Positions 13,728-21,220 of a stretch of 64,000 nucleotides of DNA are shown piece by piece. The DNA is from Phreatobacter stygius (GTDB lineage: Bacteria > Pseudomonadota > Alphaproteobacteria > Rhizobiales > Phreatobacteraceae), in assembly GCF_005144885.1 (NCBI RefSeq), contig NZ_CP039690.1, forward strand, positions 3,485,001 through 3,549,000, given 5' to 3'. The position numbers and the translations under genes are program-made. Positions within the stretch are counted from its first letter, which is position 1. Each line of letters opens with the position of its first letter. The notes below the pieces were generated by a model. The model was given only the letters and a program-made list of their open reading frames with translations, was not told where the DNA came from and searched no databases.

Positions 13728-15920
13728 TTATGCAGACCTTTCCGCTCGCTCCGGATGGTCGAGTTCGTTTCTCGCGATGCTTCGCAGGCGCACGAGATCG
13801 AGCCCCGACATCCGGAGCAGTTCGTTTGTGGAGTGGGTTAGGATGAGGTCGCGCAGATACTCGCGATCGACCTCGGTCACGCGGGACGGGTTCTCGGCGA
13901 CCCACCGGGCAAAGGCGACGTCGTCGGGGAAGAGCGGGCGGCCGTTGATGCTGACGATCTTCTGAACAGGCTCGGGCGATGCGGCCAGCTCGACCGCTCC
14001 GACATTGACCAAGGCACCGTCGCGATCGGCCAGCGTGGGCATTGGCGCGGCTGGACGCATGTCCAGAATGGCGGCCGGCGACAGTTCGCGGTCGACCGCG
14101 TCGATCTTCCGTTCGAGCCGTGCCCGGCGCGCCTGATGGCGCTTCTCCATGGCTGCCTGCTCGTAGGAGACCGGCACGTAGCGGGTCTTGTGGCCCTCGA
14201 AGGTTGCGACTGCGATCAGGCGCCCCGGCACGCGCTCGCCGTCGATTTCCTCGATCGTGCGCACCCACACCCTGGAGGCGTCGCGAATGTCGTAGCCGAT
14301 GACGACATCCTGGCCGTCCAGCGGCTCCAGGGCCGGTGCGAAATAGCTGTTGCCCAGCCATTCGACGAGGGCGCGGCGGGTGCGGCGCAGGACATAGGGT
14401 CGGAACATGTCGTCCAGTTCCGCCTGGTCGGGGATGATCGGCTCGAACCCCTCAACCTTCGCGGCCCACATCTCGTTCGGCGTCATGTGACGCGTGCGGG
14501 CGATCTGCGGATCGCGGATGCGTGGCAAGCCCGAGTGCGGCCGACCGTTGTAGTCGGCGATCTCGGCCTCGACGTGCTCGAGGAAGGCATCCCATCCGGG
14601 GAGCAGGCGGGATGTGCCGGTGATGGCGAGGTCGCGGCGCGTGGTCTTGAAGACGAGGAGCTTCGCCTCCTTATCCATGTCGCGGCCGATATAGGTCGGC
14701 AGGCGCTTTGCCGCGCCGGTGTAGATCTGGTTGAGGCGCTCGACGACGCCCTTAGCCTGGGAATTGTAGGGGAGCGCGCGCATCGGCGTGATGCCAGCGC
14801 GGGCCATGAAGCCGGTCAGCGGCGCGTCCATCGCCTTGTTGCGATAGCCCGGGCCACGGTCGGTATAGAAGATGGCCGGAACACCGGCGCCGGCGCAGGC
14901 GCGGCGCAATGCGTCGACCACGCCAAAGGTGTTTTCGTCGAGTGCTGCCGACCAGCCGACAACGCGGCGGGTGCCGGCGTCGATGATGGTGGTCAGCTCA
15001 GGTCGGAACGGCCCGCCGTGGATCGGATGACTGACCTCGGCATCGAACGTCTTTCCATCCGCGACATAGACCGAAGTCGGCAGCAGGTCTTCGAAGTCAC
15101 GCGCCGTATAGGCGAGCCGTGTGCGCATGGCGAGCTTGCCCACGCGGCCCTTCATGCGCTCCAGCTCGGGCATCTTGGCGAGGCAACGACGAACCTGCGC
15201 CTCAGTTGGCTGCGCAGTGCCAGGGGCGACCGATCTGTTGAAGTCGCGCAGGGCCTCGGCGATCGACGGTTTGGACGGCTTGGCGTAGAGCCGCAGGAAA
15301 TCGTCGAACCAGGCCGGCAGGGCCTCCTTCGCCCGTTGGCCCGGCGCCAAGGCGATGATGCCGCGATCGGCCCGTACGGCGAACCACGCATAGATGGTCG
15401 AGCGCGCCAGGGTCCGGACATCGCCACGGCGATCGTTCGCCTTGCAGACCATGTCCATCTCGGCCGGATCGAGCTGGCCATCGGCCACCGCTTGCAGGAA
15501 GGACAACACGGTGGGCCTGCGGCCGAGGCCGCTGGCCAAACAGCGGGCGTCGATCGCCATCAGAACGGCGGCGCGGGCCTCCATGACTTCACGCTGATGG
15601 GCCGTCAGATCGCCGGTGCCGCGCGAGGCCATCTGACGCTTGTCCGCCTCGTGAGCGTCGATCAGTTCCTGGCTGGGGGCGGCGGGGTCCGTCAGCGCGG
15701 TCTTCTGTGCACGGGCCACGATTTCGGAACGTGCAACGTCGGGCAACGCATCGGCCGAGACCTCATATCCGCCGCCGCGGCCGGCGCGGGGACGAACGAG
15801 GTCGGGACGATCGGCTCGGATGCGCGCAATGAAGTCTTTGGCTTTGGAGCGAGATGTTGGCAGTCCCGGCAATCGGGCTGACGCAATCTCCGAAGCGGCA
15901 AGCCAGGATGACACAGTCAT
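13728..15920 (-). CDS. MuA-like DDE transposase/integrase
   Basis: A 730-residue transposase that would cut the prophage ends and join them to target DNA. The N-terminal region (1-130) holds Mu-type DNA-binding segments (WLAASEIASARLPGLPTSRS). The RNase H-like catalytic core carries the triad D288 (VYVADGKTFD), D354 (FYTDRGPGYR) and E394 (AKGVVERLNQ). A Mu-type C-terminal beta-barrel follows (VLRRTRRALVEWLGNSYF) and then a helical, MuB-contacting tail. The length is close to MuA (663). All catalytic residues are present, so it looks functional. It starts one base after the Ner stop. Confidence 0.93.
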   Translation of the reverse strand: MTVSSWLAASEIASARLPGLPTSRSKAKDFIARIRADRPDLVRPRAGRGGGYEVSADALPDVARSEIVARAQKTALTDPAAPSQELIDAHEADKRQMASRGTGDLTAHQREVMEARAAVLMAIDARCLASGLGRRPTVLSFLQAVADGQLDPAEMDMVCKANDRRGDVRTLARSTIYAWFAVRADRGIIALAPGQRAKEALPAWFDDFLRLYAKPSKPSIAEALRDFNRSVAPGTAQPTEAQVRRCLAKMPELERMKGRVGKLAMRTRLAYTARDFEDLLPTSVYVADGKTFDAEVSHPIHGGPFRPELTTIIDAGTRRVVGWSAALDENTFGVVDALRRACAGAGVPAIFYTDRGPGYRNKAMDAPLTGFMARAGITPMRALPYNSQAKGVVERLNQIYTGAAKRLPTYIGRDMDKEAKLLVFKTTRRDLAITGTSRLLPGWDAFLEHVEAEIADYNGRPHSGLPRIRDPQIARTRHMTPNEMWAAKVEGFEPIIPDQAELDDMFRPYVLRRTRRALVEWLGNSYFAPALEPLDGQDVVIGYDIRDASRVWVRTIEEIDGERVPGRLIAVATFEGHKTRYVPVSYEQAAMEKRHQARRARLERKIDAVDRELSPAAILDMRPAAPMPTLADRDGALVNVGAVELAASPEPVQKIVSINGRPLFPDDVAFARWVAENPSRVTEVDREYLRDLILTHSTNELLRMSGLDLVRLRSIARNELDHPERAERSA

Positions 15921-15921
15921 C

Positions 15922-16191
15922 TCAGGCCACCTGCAGCGTCATGCGCGTATGGAGATCCGCGCGTGCTGAGAAGAGCATCTGGCCGTCAGGGCCATACCAC
16001 TGTGGCCAAAGCTCATGACGCTCGACGCCGATGAACTCGGCAATAATCGCATGGGCATTCGGAAAACGGGCGGTCAGCGCCTTGTTGAAGGTGTCACGGG
16101 CGAAGCCATGCTCCTTTCCGAGGCGCTGCAAGGACGACCCACGCTTACGAACAGCGGCGATGATGTCCTGGCGGTGCCAGTTCTTGCCCAT
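15922..16191 (-). CDS. Ner-like early regulator (Nlp/Ner HTH)
   Basis: An 89-residue Ner/Nlp family protein. MGKNWHRQDIIAAVRKRGSS, then LGKEHGFARDTFNKAL and IIAEFIGVERHELWPQWYG is the family pattern, an HTH with a conserved Trp-Pro end. In Mu, Ner shuts down both repressor and early transcription after infection. It is the first early gene, facing the repressor across an operator-rich 118-base gap, as expected. The ATG at 16191 starts exactly at the conserved WHRQDI block; a longer frame to 16230 is less likely. Confidence 0.88.
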   Translation of the reverse strand: MGKNWHRQDIIAAVRKRGSSLQRLGKEHGFARDTFNKALTARFPNAHAIIAEFIGVERHELWPQWYGPDGQMLFSARADLHTRMTLQVA

Positions 16192-16231
16192 AAATGCCCC
16201 TCGCGTGCCAGATGTGGCCGTGATAACCATC

Positions 16232-16294
16232 TCTGACTATCAGACTTGTAGGAGCTTTGCCTGATCAGGCAAAACGTGTCAAGCCTGATCAGGG
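16232..16294. promoter_or_regulatory. Repressor/Ner operator region with three palindromes
   Basis: The gap 16192-16309 between ner and the repressor contains a perfect 18-bp palindrome TTTGCCTGATCAGGCAAA at 16256-16273, a second copy of its core CCTGATCAGG at 16284-16293 and a looser TCTGA-CTA-TCAGA at 16232-16244. The spacing between dyad centres is about 24-27 bp. These are the natural operators for the S24-type repressor, with Ner possibly sharing them. They control the lysis-lysogeny switch and two divergent promoters that must lie here. Confidence 0.75.
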
Positions 16295-16309
16295 ATTTCG
16301 GGGCTTGAT

Positions 16310-16984
16310 ATGGAAAAGCCGTTGCCGCCCGAAGAAGCCGCCTTTGTGGAGCGCTTAAACGCCGCGATCGATCGCGCTGGCGGTGCGACTAAGGTTGCCC
16401 CCAGATCTGGCGTGGCGGTCAAAACGATCTACAACTGGCGAACGGGCGTGAATGCCACTGCAGCCCTTGCGCTTCATCGGATTGCGAAGGGCTGCGGAAT
16501 ATCACTTGATCAGCTCTTCGGTTCGTCAACGATCGCCGGATCTGGAACTGAAATTCCAGATCTGGCGACCTATGTTGACATTCCGATTCTCGATGTCGTC
16601 GCGGCGGCTGGGGGCGGCGCTGAGAACGATCAGCCTAACGTCATTGGGCGAACGGTCTTCGCGCGTGCGTCGCTACGCAATCTCGGCATATCCCCGGCCA
16701 AAGTAATCGCGCTGCGGGCCAGCGGGGACAGCATGTTTCCGACCATCGCGGATGGTCAGATGGTTCTGATCAACACAGACACAACCGATCTGAAGGATGG
16801 GGCAATCTACGCGATCTGGGCTCCCCACGGGCTGCGTCTCAAGCGCATCCAACTGCAGATGGACGGCGGGATGCTTCTCATCTCGGACAACAGAGAACTC
16901 TACACCCCGGAGCACATCGCCGCGCGGGAGGCAAACGCCATCCGTTTCGTCGGTCGGGCGTTCTGGACTGAGAGGTTAATATAA
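16310..16984 (+). CDS. Prophage repressor, HTH plus S24 (LexA-like) self-cleaving domain
   Basis: A 224-residue repressor. Residues 10-70 form an XRE-type HTH (GGATKVAPRSGVAVKTIYNW). Residues 90-220 form an S24 peptidase domain with a possible Ala-Gly cleavage site at about A100-G101, the catalytic Ser141 (ASGDSMFPTI) and Lys178 (GLRLKRIQ). Such repressors keep the prophage silent and are cleaved when RecA is activated, so induction by DNA damage is expected; Mu's own repressor is unrelated. It faces ner across the operator palindromes and is followed at once (TAATG) by the membrane-protein gene. Confidence 0.9.
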   Translation: MEKPLPPEEAAFVERLNAAIDRAGGATKVAPRSGVAVKTIYNWRTGVNATAALALHRIAKGCGISLDQLFGSSTIAGSGTEIPDLATYVDIPILDVVAAAGGGAENDQPNVIGRTVFARASLRNLGISPAKVIALRASGDSMFPTIADGQMVLINTDTTDLKDGAIYAIWAPHGLRLKRIQLQMDGGMLLISDNRELYTPEHIAAREANAIRFVGRAFWTERLI

Positions 16985-17643
16985 TGGAAGTCGTAATTGT
17001 CTTTCTGTCCTTAGCTTTTGTCGTCTCGTTTGTGGCGGTCTTTCCCAGGCGCACAAGGCGGCTAGCGATCATGAGCGCTATTCTCTGCGCGGTGGCCCTT
17101 GTGTTCATCGTCGGCAAACTTGACGAGCGGGCACAAGCGCAGGGCTTCCTCAATATGAGCGACAAGAACGCAGCAGAGCGAGCCGGCGTGACAGATCCGG
17201 CGGAATGGAAGCGGCGACGCGAAGCCGACGAGGAGGCCACGCAGAAGGCAGCCGCAGCCGAGCGTGAACGCAAGGAAAAGGAGGTGGCGCAGAAGGCTGC
17301 GGAGGCCGCAACCCGCGAGGCTGCTGAGCAAGCCGCCTGCAAGGCTGACCTGAAATGCTGGGGTGAGAAGCACTCCATTGCGGGTAGCGTCTATTGTCGG
17401 CCTTATGTCGAGCGCCTGGCTGCGAACAATTTCGAGTGGTACGATAGTCTTCTGGAGCCCAAGTTCAGTCACTATCGATGGGCCAACCGAGCATCGGGCG
17501 TCATCACGCTTATCGGTGACAAAGTGAAGTTCCAGAATGGCTTCGGTGCCTGGATCATCCACACCTATGAATGTGATTTCGATCCGGTCGCGAAGCGGGT
17601 TGTGGACGTACGAGCGCGACAGGGGCGCATACCCCTCAACTAG
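16984..17643 (+). CDS. Membrane-anchored coiled-coil protein co-transcribed with the repressor
   Basis: A 219-residue protein with two N-terminal membrane segments (about residues 2-20 and 28-45), a long charged coiled coil rich in Ala, Glu and Lys (about 74-118) and a C-terminal domain (119-219) with four cysteines (C119, C125, C138, C197) and a beta-like core (ASGVITLIGDKVKFQNGFGA). The family was not recognised. Its ATG overlaps the repressor stop (TAATG), so it should be expressed in the lysogen. Such a place is typical of superinfection-exclusion or lysogenic-conversion genes, but this is inference. Confidence 0.7.
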   Translation: MEVVIVFLSLAFVVSFVAVFPRRTRRLAIMSAILCAVALVFIVGKLDERAQAQGFLNMSDKNAAERAGVTDPAEWKRRREADEEATQKAAAAERERKEKEVAQKAAEAATREAAEQAACKADLKCWGEKHSIAGSVYCRPYVERLAANNFEWYDSLLEPKFSHYRWANRASGVITLIGDKVKFQNGFGAWIIHTYECDFDPVAKRVVDVRARQGRIPLN

Positions 17644-17662
17644 CCAGAAGGGACAGGCCGGC

Positions 17663-18057
17663 GGGCCAGTTCGATCGACTGTCCAGGGCCGGCCCAATCG
17701 AAAGGCGGGTGAAATATCCACTTCACCGCCAATGCTTTAGGTAAACTGGCCCGGAGGCAGAGAACTGGCCCCCTCATAGGGCCAGTTCCCAGAAAACGAA
17801 CTGGCCCGGCGTTACATGCTCAGGGACGACGTCGCGCCCGGCGGGCTCATGGTTGCGCTGAGGCAGGTCGCGGAGTTCATCTCGTTGCGTCGGGCACCTC
17901 GGCGTTAGCCACGACAGGCCAGTTGACTCCGGCAACGCCGGCCAATTCCCGCAGAGGCCGGGTCGAAACCCTAAGCGTTGCAAGACCATACATGAACTTG
18001 GCCGGCGCCGATGAAACTGGCCGGTGTTCCGGCCAGTACGACTTTCGAACTGGTCGG
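17663..18057. repeat. Array of eleven short GAACTGGCC-type repeats at the prophage end
   Basis: The interval 17644-18373 has no gene that I can support up to trmO. It holds many copies of a 9-12 base motif in both orientations. Forward copies are at 17743-17754, 17762-17771, 17798-17809 (GAACTGGCCCGG), 17994-18005 (one extra T), 18014-18024 and 18047-18057. Reverse copies are at 17663-17672, 17779-17788, 17917-17924, 17940-17948 and 18031-18038. The pair at 17762-17788 forms a 10-bp perfect inverted repeat with a 7-base spacer. The array lies where the left-end transposase sites of Mu lie, so it may be the binding array for the MuA-like enzyme, but it has far more copies than the three sites known in Mu. 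Confidence 0.75.
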
Positions 18058-18077
18058 ACGGTCTGCGGCACGTCGTT

Positions 18078-18117
18078 CCGCAACATATTGATCGCAATTG
18101 CGCATTAGCGCGCCACA
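18078..18117. other. Candidate prophage left terminus (attL)
   Basis: Mu-like elements begin 5'-TG and end CA-3'. Reading the minus strand, TGTGGCGCGCTAATGCGC starts at 18117, after which come the self-complementary ATGCGCAATTGCGAT segment and the repeat array. This is the first suitable TG outside the array and before chromosomal genes. If correct, the 5-base target duplication would be TTCGA at 18118-18122. The other end of the prophage is outside the window, so the border cannot be confirmed; other TG positions up to about 18170 are possible. Confidence 0.3.
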
Positions 18118-18129
18118 TTCGATCGCAAC

Positions 18130-18266
18130 TGTCCAAAATGTCGCGTCAGGTGCCCGTCGTGACGCTCATTTCTGTCCAGAAGCGCGGAACAACCGATCCT
18201 CGCAGATACCGCCGCCGCATCAATGCCTTAGATGGTGTCCAGGGGCCGCGTCTGGTGTCCAAAATG
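18130..18266 (+). repeat. Four direct TGTCCA repeats, possible insertion-sequence end remnant
   Basis: Two identical 11-mers TGTCCAAAATG occur at 18130-18140 and 18256-18266, with the related TGTCCAGA at 18173-18180 and TGTCCAGG at 18236-18243, all in the same direction. Repeated TGTCC-type sites near one end are typical of IS21-like elements, so this may be a leftover end of such an element between the prophage and trmO. No transposase gene is present. The call is tentative. Confidence 0.35.
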
Positions 18267-18373
18267 AACAGGTCCCCCACAAAGGTCGCGCGCGGCGCTC
18301 CGCCGCCAAATCGGTTGTCCCAGCAGGCAGCCAAGCTGATAGTGGCCCATCGCATCGGCGCATTGGCGGCATC

Positions 18374-18889
18374 ATGGTCAGGCTCAACGAAATCCGTGCA
18401 GGCGAAGTGACGGTGGATGCGCCGCCGGCGACCGATGCCGGGCTGGTCTTCATCGGCCGGATCCACACCCCCTGGACCTCGCGGCTCGAATGTCCGCGGC
18501 TCGGCCGGCCCGACGGTCCGGTCTGCCGCGTCGCGCTGTTCGAACCCTGGCTCGCGGCGCTCGACGGCATCGCCGCCTTCGAACGGCTGGAGGTGCTCTA
18601 CTGGATGCATCTGTCGCGCCGCGATCTGGTGCGGCAGAGCCCCGCCGATGATGGCGTCACACGCGGCACTTTTGCGCTGCGCTCGCCGGCCCGCCCCAAT
18701 CCGATCGGCACCGCCATCGTCACGCTGGTCGGCATCGAGGGCGCGACCTTGTCGGTGCGTGGGCTCGACTGCCTGGATGGCACGCCACTGATCGACCTGA
18801 AACCCGATCGCGGGCTGTTTACGCCGCTCGCCAGGCCACAGAAGGGCGACTTCGACGTCGGCGATGCCAAGCCGGACGAACCGGCGTGA
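18374..18889 (+). CDS. trmO: tRNA (N6-threonylcarbamoyladenosine37-N6)-methyltransferase TrmO
   Basis: A 171-residue TsaA/YaeB-type protein. TrmO methylates t6A37 of tRNA-Thr with SAM. The beta-barrel start ([19 protein letters not shown]) and the SAM/active region ([19 protein letters not shown], then [15 protein letters not shown]) are the family signatures. It is shorter than E. coli TrmO (235), matching the short bacterial form. The ATG at 18374 is chosen because upstream codons fall in repeat-rich non-coding sequence. It is the first chromosomal gene beside the prophage, and its 3' end overlaps the FUSC-like gene. Confidence 0.88.
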   Translation: MVRLNEIRAGEVTVDAPPATDAGLVFIGRIHTPWTSRLECPRLGRPDGPVCRVALFEPWLAALDGIAAFERLEVLYWMHLSRRDLVRQSPADDGVTRGTFALRSPARPNPIGTAIVTLVGIEGATLSVRGLDCLDGTPLIDLKPDRGLFTPLARPQKGDFDVGDAKPDEPA

Positions 18890-19949
18890 CAACCCGCGAC
18901 GACGCGACGGCCGACGGGTCTGCCGTGCCGCCGCCATCGGGCGATCCGCTCTGGGCGCGCTCGCTGTGTTTCACCGCCACGTCCTGGTTCCGGTCATGGT
19001 CGGGCTGTCGGCCGGCGGCCGCGCCTGGCTGCCCTATGGCATGCTGGCGGCGATCGTCGGCTTCAGTGGCGATACCGGCGGCCAGCCCTGGCCACGGCTT
19101 GCCTGGATGGCCGCGGCGGTTGGCGCGCTTGCCATCGGCGGCGCCATTGGCACTTGGGTGCAAGGCTCGCCGCTGCTGCTCTGCCTCGCCTTCGCGCTCG
19201 CCGGTATCCTCTATGCGCTGACCGAAAGCGCCCATGCCATTGCGCTGACCATGTCGCGCTTCGGCTGTTTCGCACTGGCGCTGAGTGCCTTGCAGGCGCC
19301 GCTCGGCCTGTTCGATCTCAAGATCCTGGCCGGCGTCACGCTGCTGGCCTGGCTCATCTCGATCGCCTGGGATCTCGCCGCCGGCGCCTGGCGCCCTTCG
19401 ACCGTGCCGCATTGGCGCGCGGTCATGCTGGCGCTGCATGCGCGGGAATTGAAGCGGGTCACCTTCGCGGTCGCTACCGCCATCACCATTCCGCTCGCCT
19501 TTCTCGCCAGCTCGGCGCTCGGCCTGCAGAAGCCCTATTGGACCATGCTCACCCTGGTCCTGGTCCTGCGCGTCGATTTTCTGTCGAGCCGCCGGCAGAT
19601 GCTCGATCGTTTCGCCGGCACTTTGCTGGGCGTGATGGCCGCAGGCCTGCTCGCCTATGTCGCGCCCTCGCACCACGCGATGATGCCGGCCCTGATCCTG
19701 GTGGCCCTGCTGCGCTGGCCGGCGCAGCAGCAGCACGGCATCCTCGGTGTCGCCTCGATGACCGCCTTCGTCATGCTGACCATCGAGATCACGGCGATCT
19801 CCTCGGGTGACGCCTTGCCGCTGTTGGAGGCGCGCATTCTCGACACGGCGCTTGGCTGCGTCTTCGCGCTGGTCGCTCTGCTCCTGGAGCATCTGCTGCG
19901 CCGGACCGTGCTGCGGATCCGCCTGACCCGCCGCGCGCCGCTGATCTGA
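18864..19949 (+). CDS. FUSC/aromatic acid exporter-like membrane protein
   Basis: A 361-residue integral membrane protein with about 8-10 hydrophobic segments and the FUSC-type central block ([20 protein letters not shown]), a family linked to export of aromatic acids and similar compounds. The first 30 or so residues in this frame are Arg-rich and unconvincing ([19 protein letters not shown]). In another frame, GTG at 18886 overlaps the trmO stop (GTGA) and encodes a plausible N-terminus [20 protein letters not shown] that runs out of register near 18950-18965. Either the true start is internal (for example GTG 18966) or one base has been lost. Confidence 0.7.
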   Translation: MPSRTNRRDNPRRRDGRRVCRAAAIGRSALGALAVFHRHVLVPVMVGLSAGGRAWLPYGMLAAIVGFSGDTGGQPWPRLAWMAAAVGALAIGGAIGTWVQGSPLLLCLAFALAGILYALTESAHAIALTMSRFGCFALALSALQAPLGLFDLKILAGVTLLAWLISIAWDLAAGAWRPSTVPHWRAVMLALHARELKRVTFAVATAITIPLAFLASSALGLQKPYWTMLTLVLVLRVDFLSSRRQMLDRFAGTLLGVMAAGLLAYVAPSHHAMMPALILVALLRWPAQQQHGILGVASMTAFVMLTIEITAISSGDALPLLEARILDTALGCVFALVALLLEHLLRRTVLRIRLTRRAPLI

Positions 19950-20031
19950 GATCGCGCGATCTCCTCGCAGCTGCGTTTGGTCGACGCTATGCTATGGATC
20001 GGCGGTGTCGAACCGGAGCGACGGGTATCCC

Positions 20032-20355
20032 ATGCCGAGCAGTCAGGATCATCTCTTGGGCCGCCAGATCGCGGCCGCGCGGGCTCTCATCGGCCTGAGC
20101 AAGGCGGAGCTTGCGGCCGAGGCGAAGATCACCGTGGAGGCGCTGCGCCAGATCGAATCGGCCAGCGGCGCGGCCGTCGGGCCCGCCGACGCCATCGCCG
20201 CGGTGCGGGCGGCGCTCGAGCAGGCCGGCGCCGTGTTCATCCCGGAGGACGGCCTTGGCGCCGGCGTCAGGCTGAAGTTCACCCGCCTCGAGACGCGCCA
20301 GATCGGCCGCTGGGAAGGCGAGGGCGGTCGCGCAGCCGATGACGACGTGCCCTGA
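20032..20355 (+). CDS. Small XRE-type HTH regulator
   Basis: A 107-residue protein with an HTH at residues 8-45 (LGRQIAAARALIGLSKAELA, then KITVEALRQIES) followed by AIAAVRAALEQAGAVFIPED, a common arrangement in short alphaproteobacterial XRE regulators. The C-terminus (GVRLKFTRLETRQIGRWEGE) is unassigned. The ATG at 20032 is used; a start at 20005 would add nine residues. The target is unknown. It is convergent with the flavin reductase gene. Confidence 0.75.
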   Translation: MPSSQDHLLGRQIAAARALIGLSKAELAAEAKITVEALRQIESASGAAVGPADAIAAVRAALEQAGAVFIPEDGLGAGVRLKFTRLETRQIGRWEGEGGRAADDDVP

Positions 20356-20394
20356 TCTTGCACGCCGGGCAGCGCCAGCGCCCGGCCCGCGGGC

Positions 20395-21045
20395 TCAGCC
20401 GGTCCTCTTGTTGGCCTGGCTGGCTTGCCAGTCGGCATAACTCACGCGGTTCAACGCGAAGACGTCGTGCTGGCGCGTATAGAGATTGCCGTAGAGCCGG
20501 CCGATCGGCTTGTAGGCCTCGATATCGACGTCGAAGCGCTCGTTCATGACGTCCTCGCGGACATGGACATGCATGACGCGGCCGACCAGCAATTCGCGCT
20601 GCGGGCCGAAAGCGAGCGACACCTCGCGCCGGCACTCCAGCGCGGCCGGCGCCTCCGCGATGCGCGGCGGTTTGACCAGGGTGGAGGCCGCGGTCGTCAG
20701 CCCTGCGGCCGCGATCTCCGACACCTCGGCCGGGAAATCGGTGGCGCAGATGTTCATCGCTTCGGCCAGCGCCTCGTCAACCAGATTGACCACGAATTCG
20801 CCGGTCTCCTGGATGTTGAGCGTGGTGTCCTTGGCGGAATGATCCGGTTTGTGCTGCAGGCCGAGCACGACCAGCGGCGGCGCCTCGGAAAAAACGTTGA
20901 AGAAGGAGAACGGCGCGGCATTGACCTCGCCCTTGGCGCTCATCGACGAGACCAGTGCAATCGGCCGGGGGATCACCAGCGAACAGAGGATCTTGTAGAC
21001 GCGGTCATCGGGCAGCGTATCGAGGGCAATCGAGCGCATGGTCAT
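20395..21045 (-). CDS. Flavin reductase-like (FMN-binding split-barrel) protein
   Basis: A 216-residue flavoprotein of the flavin reductase / DIM6-NTAB family. The FMN-binding start is VYKILCSLVIPRPIALVSSM, followed by NAAPFSFFNVFSEAPPLVV and NIQETGEFVVNLVDEALAEA. Members reduce FMN with NAD(P)H or supply it to a monooxygenase; no partner monooxygenase gene is adjacent, so the substrate is open. It is soluble and cytoplasmic. The ATG at 21045 lies within a short overlap of possible starts (MTMRS), and no regulatory site was seen upstream. Confidence 0.85.
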   Translation of the reverse strand: MTMRSIALDTLPDDRVYKILCSLVIPRPIALVSSMSAKGEVNAAPFSFFNVFSEAPPLVVLGLQHKPDHSAKDTTLNIQETGEFVVNLVDEALAEAMNICATDFPAEVSEIAAAGLTTAASTLVKPPRIAEAPAALECRREVSLAFGPQRELLVGRVMHVHVREDVMNERFDVDIEAYKPIGRLYGNLYTRQHDVFALNRVSYADWQASQANKRTG

Positions 21046-21122
21046 GCAGGCAGCACCTGGTCATCCGGCCCCGGGCGTGGGGTTTCCTATTCACCCTGCA
21101 TCTCCCGTGGTTTCAACCCACA

Positions 21123-21177
21123 ATCCGGCGTCCCTGCCGCGATGCGGCGCAGCGGCGTGCCGGATGTCCGGCAGGGA
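21123..21177. repeat. Inverted-repeat element in the gap 21046-21220
   Basis: The 175-base gap between the flavin reductase and DUF2155 genes contains TCCCTGCCG at 21131-21139 and its exact complement CGGCAGGGA at 21169-21177, with ATCCGG/CCGGAT copies just outside and inside. It would fold into a GC-rich stem-loop. It could end DUF2155 transcription (minus strand) or be an extragenic repeat; no T-run follows, so its role is unclear. Confidence 0.4.
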
Positions 21178-21220
21178 TGGAACCGCATCGAAAGGGGGAG
21201 GAGGCCTGCGCTCCGCGCGC

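Noticed and set aside
14136-15881. 581-codon plus-strand open frame opposite the transposase
   Set aside because: Lies fully antisense to a transposase with an intact DDE triad. Its composition is that of a complementary shadow in GC-rich DNA.
17663-18057. CRISPR array
   Set aside because: Repeats are short (9-12 bases), in both orientations, and spaced irregularly from 7 to more than 100 bases; no cas genes.
18078-18122. tRNA or tmRNA attachment site at the prophage border
   Set aside because: No cloverleaf or CCA end is visible, and Mu-like phages insert by transposition rather than at tRNA genes.
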